Shown here in pieces: positions 62,551-64,000 of a stretch of DNA of 64,000 nt (its first letter is position 1; each line of letters starts with the position of its first letter). The notes below the pieces were generated by a model, which did not search any database, was not told where the DNA came from, and saw only the letters and a list, made by a program, of their open reading frames with translations. The stretch covers positions 89,137,688-89,201,687 of the forward strand of contig OW386287.2 of NCBI GenBank assembly GCA_936432065.2, written 5' to 3'. This stretch comes from Rutpela maculata. Its lineage: Eukaryota > Arthropoda > Insecta > Coleoptera > Cerambycidae. Position numbers and translations under genes: made by a program.

Positions 62551-64000
62551 CTTCTCTTCAACATTCACAGCATTTACTCGACTCTCCGAGTTCTGCTGTC
62601 GACAGTCTCGTTTCATATGTCCCACCTTGCCGCAGTTGAAACATTTAATACCTCCGCTCGGCTTTCCTCTATTTTGTTGTTTTTCTTGCTTCCCGAAGCC
62701 ATCCAATTTATCATATAATTTGGTGAACATTTTCTGTATTTCTGTCAACATGGGGTTCTGGTTCATTTCTGGTTGTGATTCTTCGAGAGTCACAGCTCGC
62801 ACTCTCGACCTTGGCGTATCCCTGTAAGCGGCTTCTACTTCGAGTGCACGCACCAAAGCTTCGCTACTACTTTGGTGTCTCGTCAGCCTCAGAACTCGCC
62901 TGACCTCTTCGTCCCTTATACCATCTAAAAAGGCCCCCACGGCTAATTGTTCCTGGAATTCTTTAGGTGCACTCGGATACGCCAGGTGTGCCAGTCTCTC
63001 TATCGCAGCTTCAAATTCTTGTAAACTTTCCCCAGCTTTTTGCATCCGGGATTTCAGCTGAGCCTGGTATAATTGGGCAAGGTGTTGATCGCCATACCTC
63101 AAGTCTAATGCAGCTTCCAAGGCTTTAAAGTCCCTTTGTTTCTCAACTGGGATGGTTTGGAGTAACTCTGAAGCTTGGCCCCTTAGTGCTAGAACTAATG
63201 CCATGGCCTTTTCCTCATTATCCCAATTGTTCGCACACGCTGCTGCCTCAAACTGCCTCTTGTACGTCGTCCAGGAACTTTGGCCATCAAAAGAAGGAGG
63301 TTTTAGTCGCTGTCCTGATGATACCACTTGCTGGCTTCCTCTATCTCTCAACTGTCGTTTAAGCCGGTCTATTTCTCCTTTGACTTCTTCTTCGAACTTG
63401 TTTACTTTCTCTTTAACTTCGGTTACTTCTCCTTTTACTTGACTGACTTCTGTCTCGACTACTCCTACTTTACCTTCGACCTTGTTTATCTCTTCTTTGA
63501 CTTCACATTTTAGTACTTCATTGGCAGAAATTATAGCGTCCTGTTGTATTTTGATTTGTTCATTTAGAATTTTCCTTAATTCTCCCTGGCGTCTTTCTTG
63601 CTCCTGTTTTTCCTCTTGATGTCGTCTTTCTTGTTCTTCTTTCTCCTCTTGCTGTCGTATCTTCAGGTCTTCCATAATTTGTCTCAATTCGTCTTTCTCT
63701 TCTTGACGTCTTCTTTCTTCATCCTCTTTTTCTTTCTGACGTCTTGTTTCTTCATCCTCTTTTTCTTTCTGACGTCTTCTTTCTTCATCCTCTTTTTCTT
63801 TCTGACGTCTTGTTTCTTCATCCTCTTTTTCTTTCTGACGTCTTCTTTCTTCATCCTCTTTTTCTTTCTGACGTCTTATTTCTTCATCCTCTTTTTCTTT
63901 CTGACGTCTTATTTCCTGATCTTCCATCATTTTCTTTAATTCGTCCCTTTCTTCTTGACGTCTTCTTTCTTCCTCTTGACGTTTTTTCTCCTGTTCTACT
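62539..64000 (-). CDS. gag: Gag polyprotein (N-terminus beyond the window)
   Basis: The ORF is open to the right edge (an ATG at 63930 is internal). In translation order there is a Glu/Lys/Arg/Gln-rich coiled coil of 11-residue units such as ETRRQKEKEDE (about seven copies at 63686-63930). A second coiled coil follows with EEINKVEGKVGVVETEVSQV. Then comes the capsid-like region (FDGQSSWTTYKRQFEAAA, RRVLRLTRHQSSSEALVRAL), nearly identical to the RT-less copy. A CCHC knuckle (CFNCGKVGHMKRDC) sits near the end, and the ORF stops after VNVEEKQEN. It forms the particle and binds RNA. The knuckle and capsid region appear intact. Confidence 0.93.
   Translation of the reverse strand, partial: VEQEKKRQEEERRRQEERDELKKMMEDQEIRRQKEKEDEEIRRQKEKEDEERRRQKEKEDEETRRQKEKEDEERRRQKEKEDEETRRQKEKEDEERRRQEEKDELRQIMEDLKIRQQEEKEEQERRHQEEKQEQERRQGELRKILNEQIKIQQDAIISANEVLKCEVKEEINKVEGKVGVVETEVSQVKGEVTEVKEKVNKFEEEVKGEIDRLKRQLRDRGSQQVVSSGQRLKPPSFDGQSSWTTYKRQFEAAACANNWDNEEKAMALVLALRGQASELLQTIPVEKQRDFKALEAALDLRYGDQHLAQLYQAQLKSRMQKAGESLQEFEAAIERLAHLAYPSAPKEFQEQLAVGAFLDGIRDEEVRRVLRLTRHQSSSEALVRALEVEAAYRDTPRSRVRAVTLEESQPEMNQNPMLTEIQKMFTKLYDKLDGFGKQEKQQNRGKPSGGIKCFNCGKVGHMKRDCRQQNSESRVNAVNVEEKQEN
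63686..63920 (-). repeat. 33-bp tandem repeat inside gag
   Basis: On the plus strand the unit CTTCATCCTCTTTTTCTTTC plus TGACGTCTTGTTT is repeated about seven times with TTC/GTT/ATT variants. The unit encodes 11 residues and keeps the gag frame. Confidence 0.85.

Larger units (their letters stand above)
58468..64000 (-). mobile_element. Apparently autonomous Ty3-like LTR retrotransposon (partial in window)
   Basis: The element lies on the minus strand. Its 3' LTR is 58468-58922. It contains a pol ORF of at least 1193 codons with all enzymatic domains, and a gag ORF that runs off the right edge. The 5' LTR and primer site are outside the window. All catalytic motifs I checked are intact, so it may be active. 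No envelope ORF lies between pol and the LTR. Confidence 0.92.

Noticed and set aside
59612..63939. Plus-strand ORFs opposite the autonomous pol and gag
   Set aside because: They are antisense shadows, with no motif of their own.
1..64000. CRISPR-like interpretation of the repeated CTTCCACATCCAG motif
   Set aside because: The motif marks the ends of dispersed family A copies kilobases apart, with no regular spacers; the sequence is eukaryotic.

Overview
The window is AT-rich eukaryotic DNA, most likely from an arthropod and probably an insect. The evidence is the mix of elements: a piggyBac-like element with TTAA ends, hAT elements with 8-bp target duplications, a Ty3-like LTR family whose LTR has a TATA box and a TCAG initiator, non-LTR elements with short tandem tails, and many long fold-back repeats. 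The order cannot be fixed from the sequence. I found no convincing host gene, tRNA, rRNA or CRISPR array. Essentially all recognisable coding sequence comes from transposons, so this looks like intergenic or pericentromere-like accessory DNA.

Layout. Positions 1-16,300 hold small DNA transposons: a hairpin, MITEs, three copies of one ~680-bp repeat family (five in the window), an internally deleted piggyBac-like element with perfect TTAA duplications (7416-8481), a ~250-bp tandem array, a 1.86-kb element with ~420-bp terminal inverted repeats, and a hAT element with a perfect 8-bp duplication that keeps the end of its transposase (14663-16126). Positions 17,600-32,000 hold three decayed non-LTR reverse transcriptases, a 3.2-kb fold-back element with ~1-kb arms, and several smaller palindromes. 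Positions 32,100-36,200 hold another large fold-back element that carries a cysteine-rich gene fragment. Positions 42,800-48,350 are a three-level nest: a fold-back element split by a 4.7-kb DNA transposon with a broken transposase gene, which is itself split by a 1.6-kb element flanked by TAA.

Positions 50,700-64,000 belong mainly to one Ty3-like LTR family. There is a solo LTR (50723-51123), a young element with nearly identical LTRs and one long ORF that has lost reverse transcriptase, RNase H and the integrase core (51910-56034), an LTR fragment used as a 196-bp patch between 50-bp direct repeats (57439-57634), and an apparently intact autonomous copy running off the right edge (58468 to beyond 64000).

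How the parts relate. The autonomous Ty3-like copy could supply enzymes in trans to its RT-less relative, which shares its Gag, protease, PPT and LTR. The fold-back, piggyBac, hAT and MITE elements look non-autonomous or dead. The density of long inverted repeats is the strongest large-scale property of the window.
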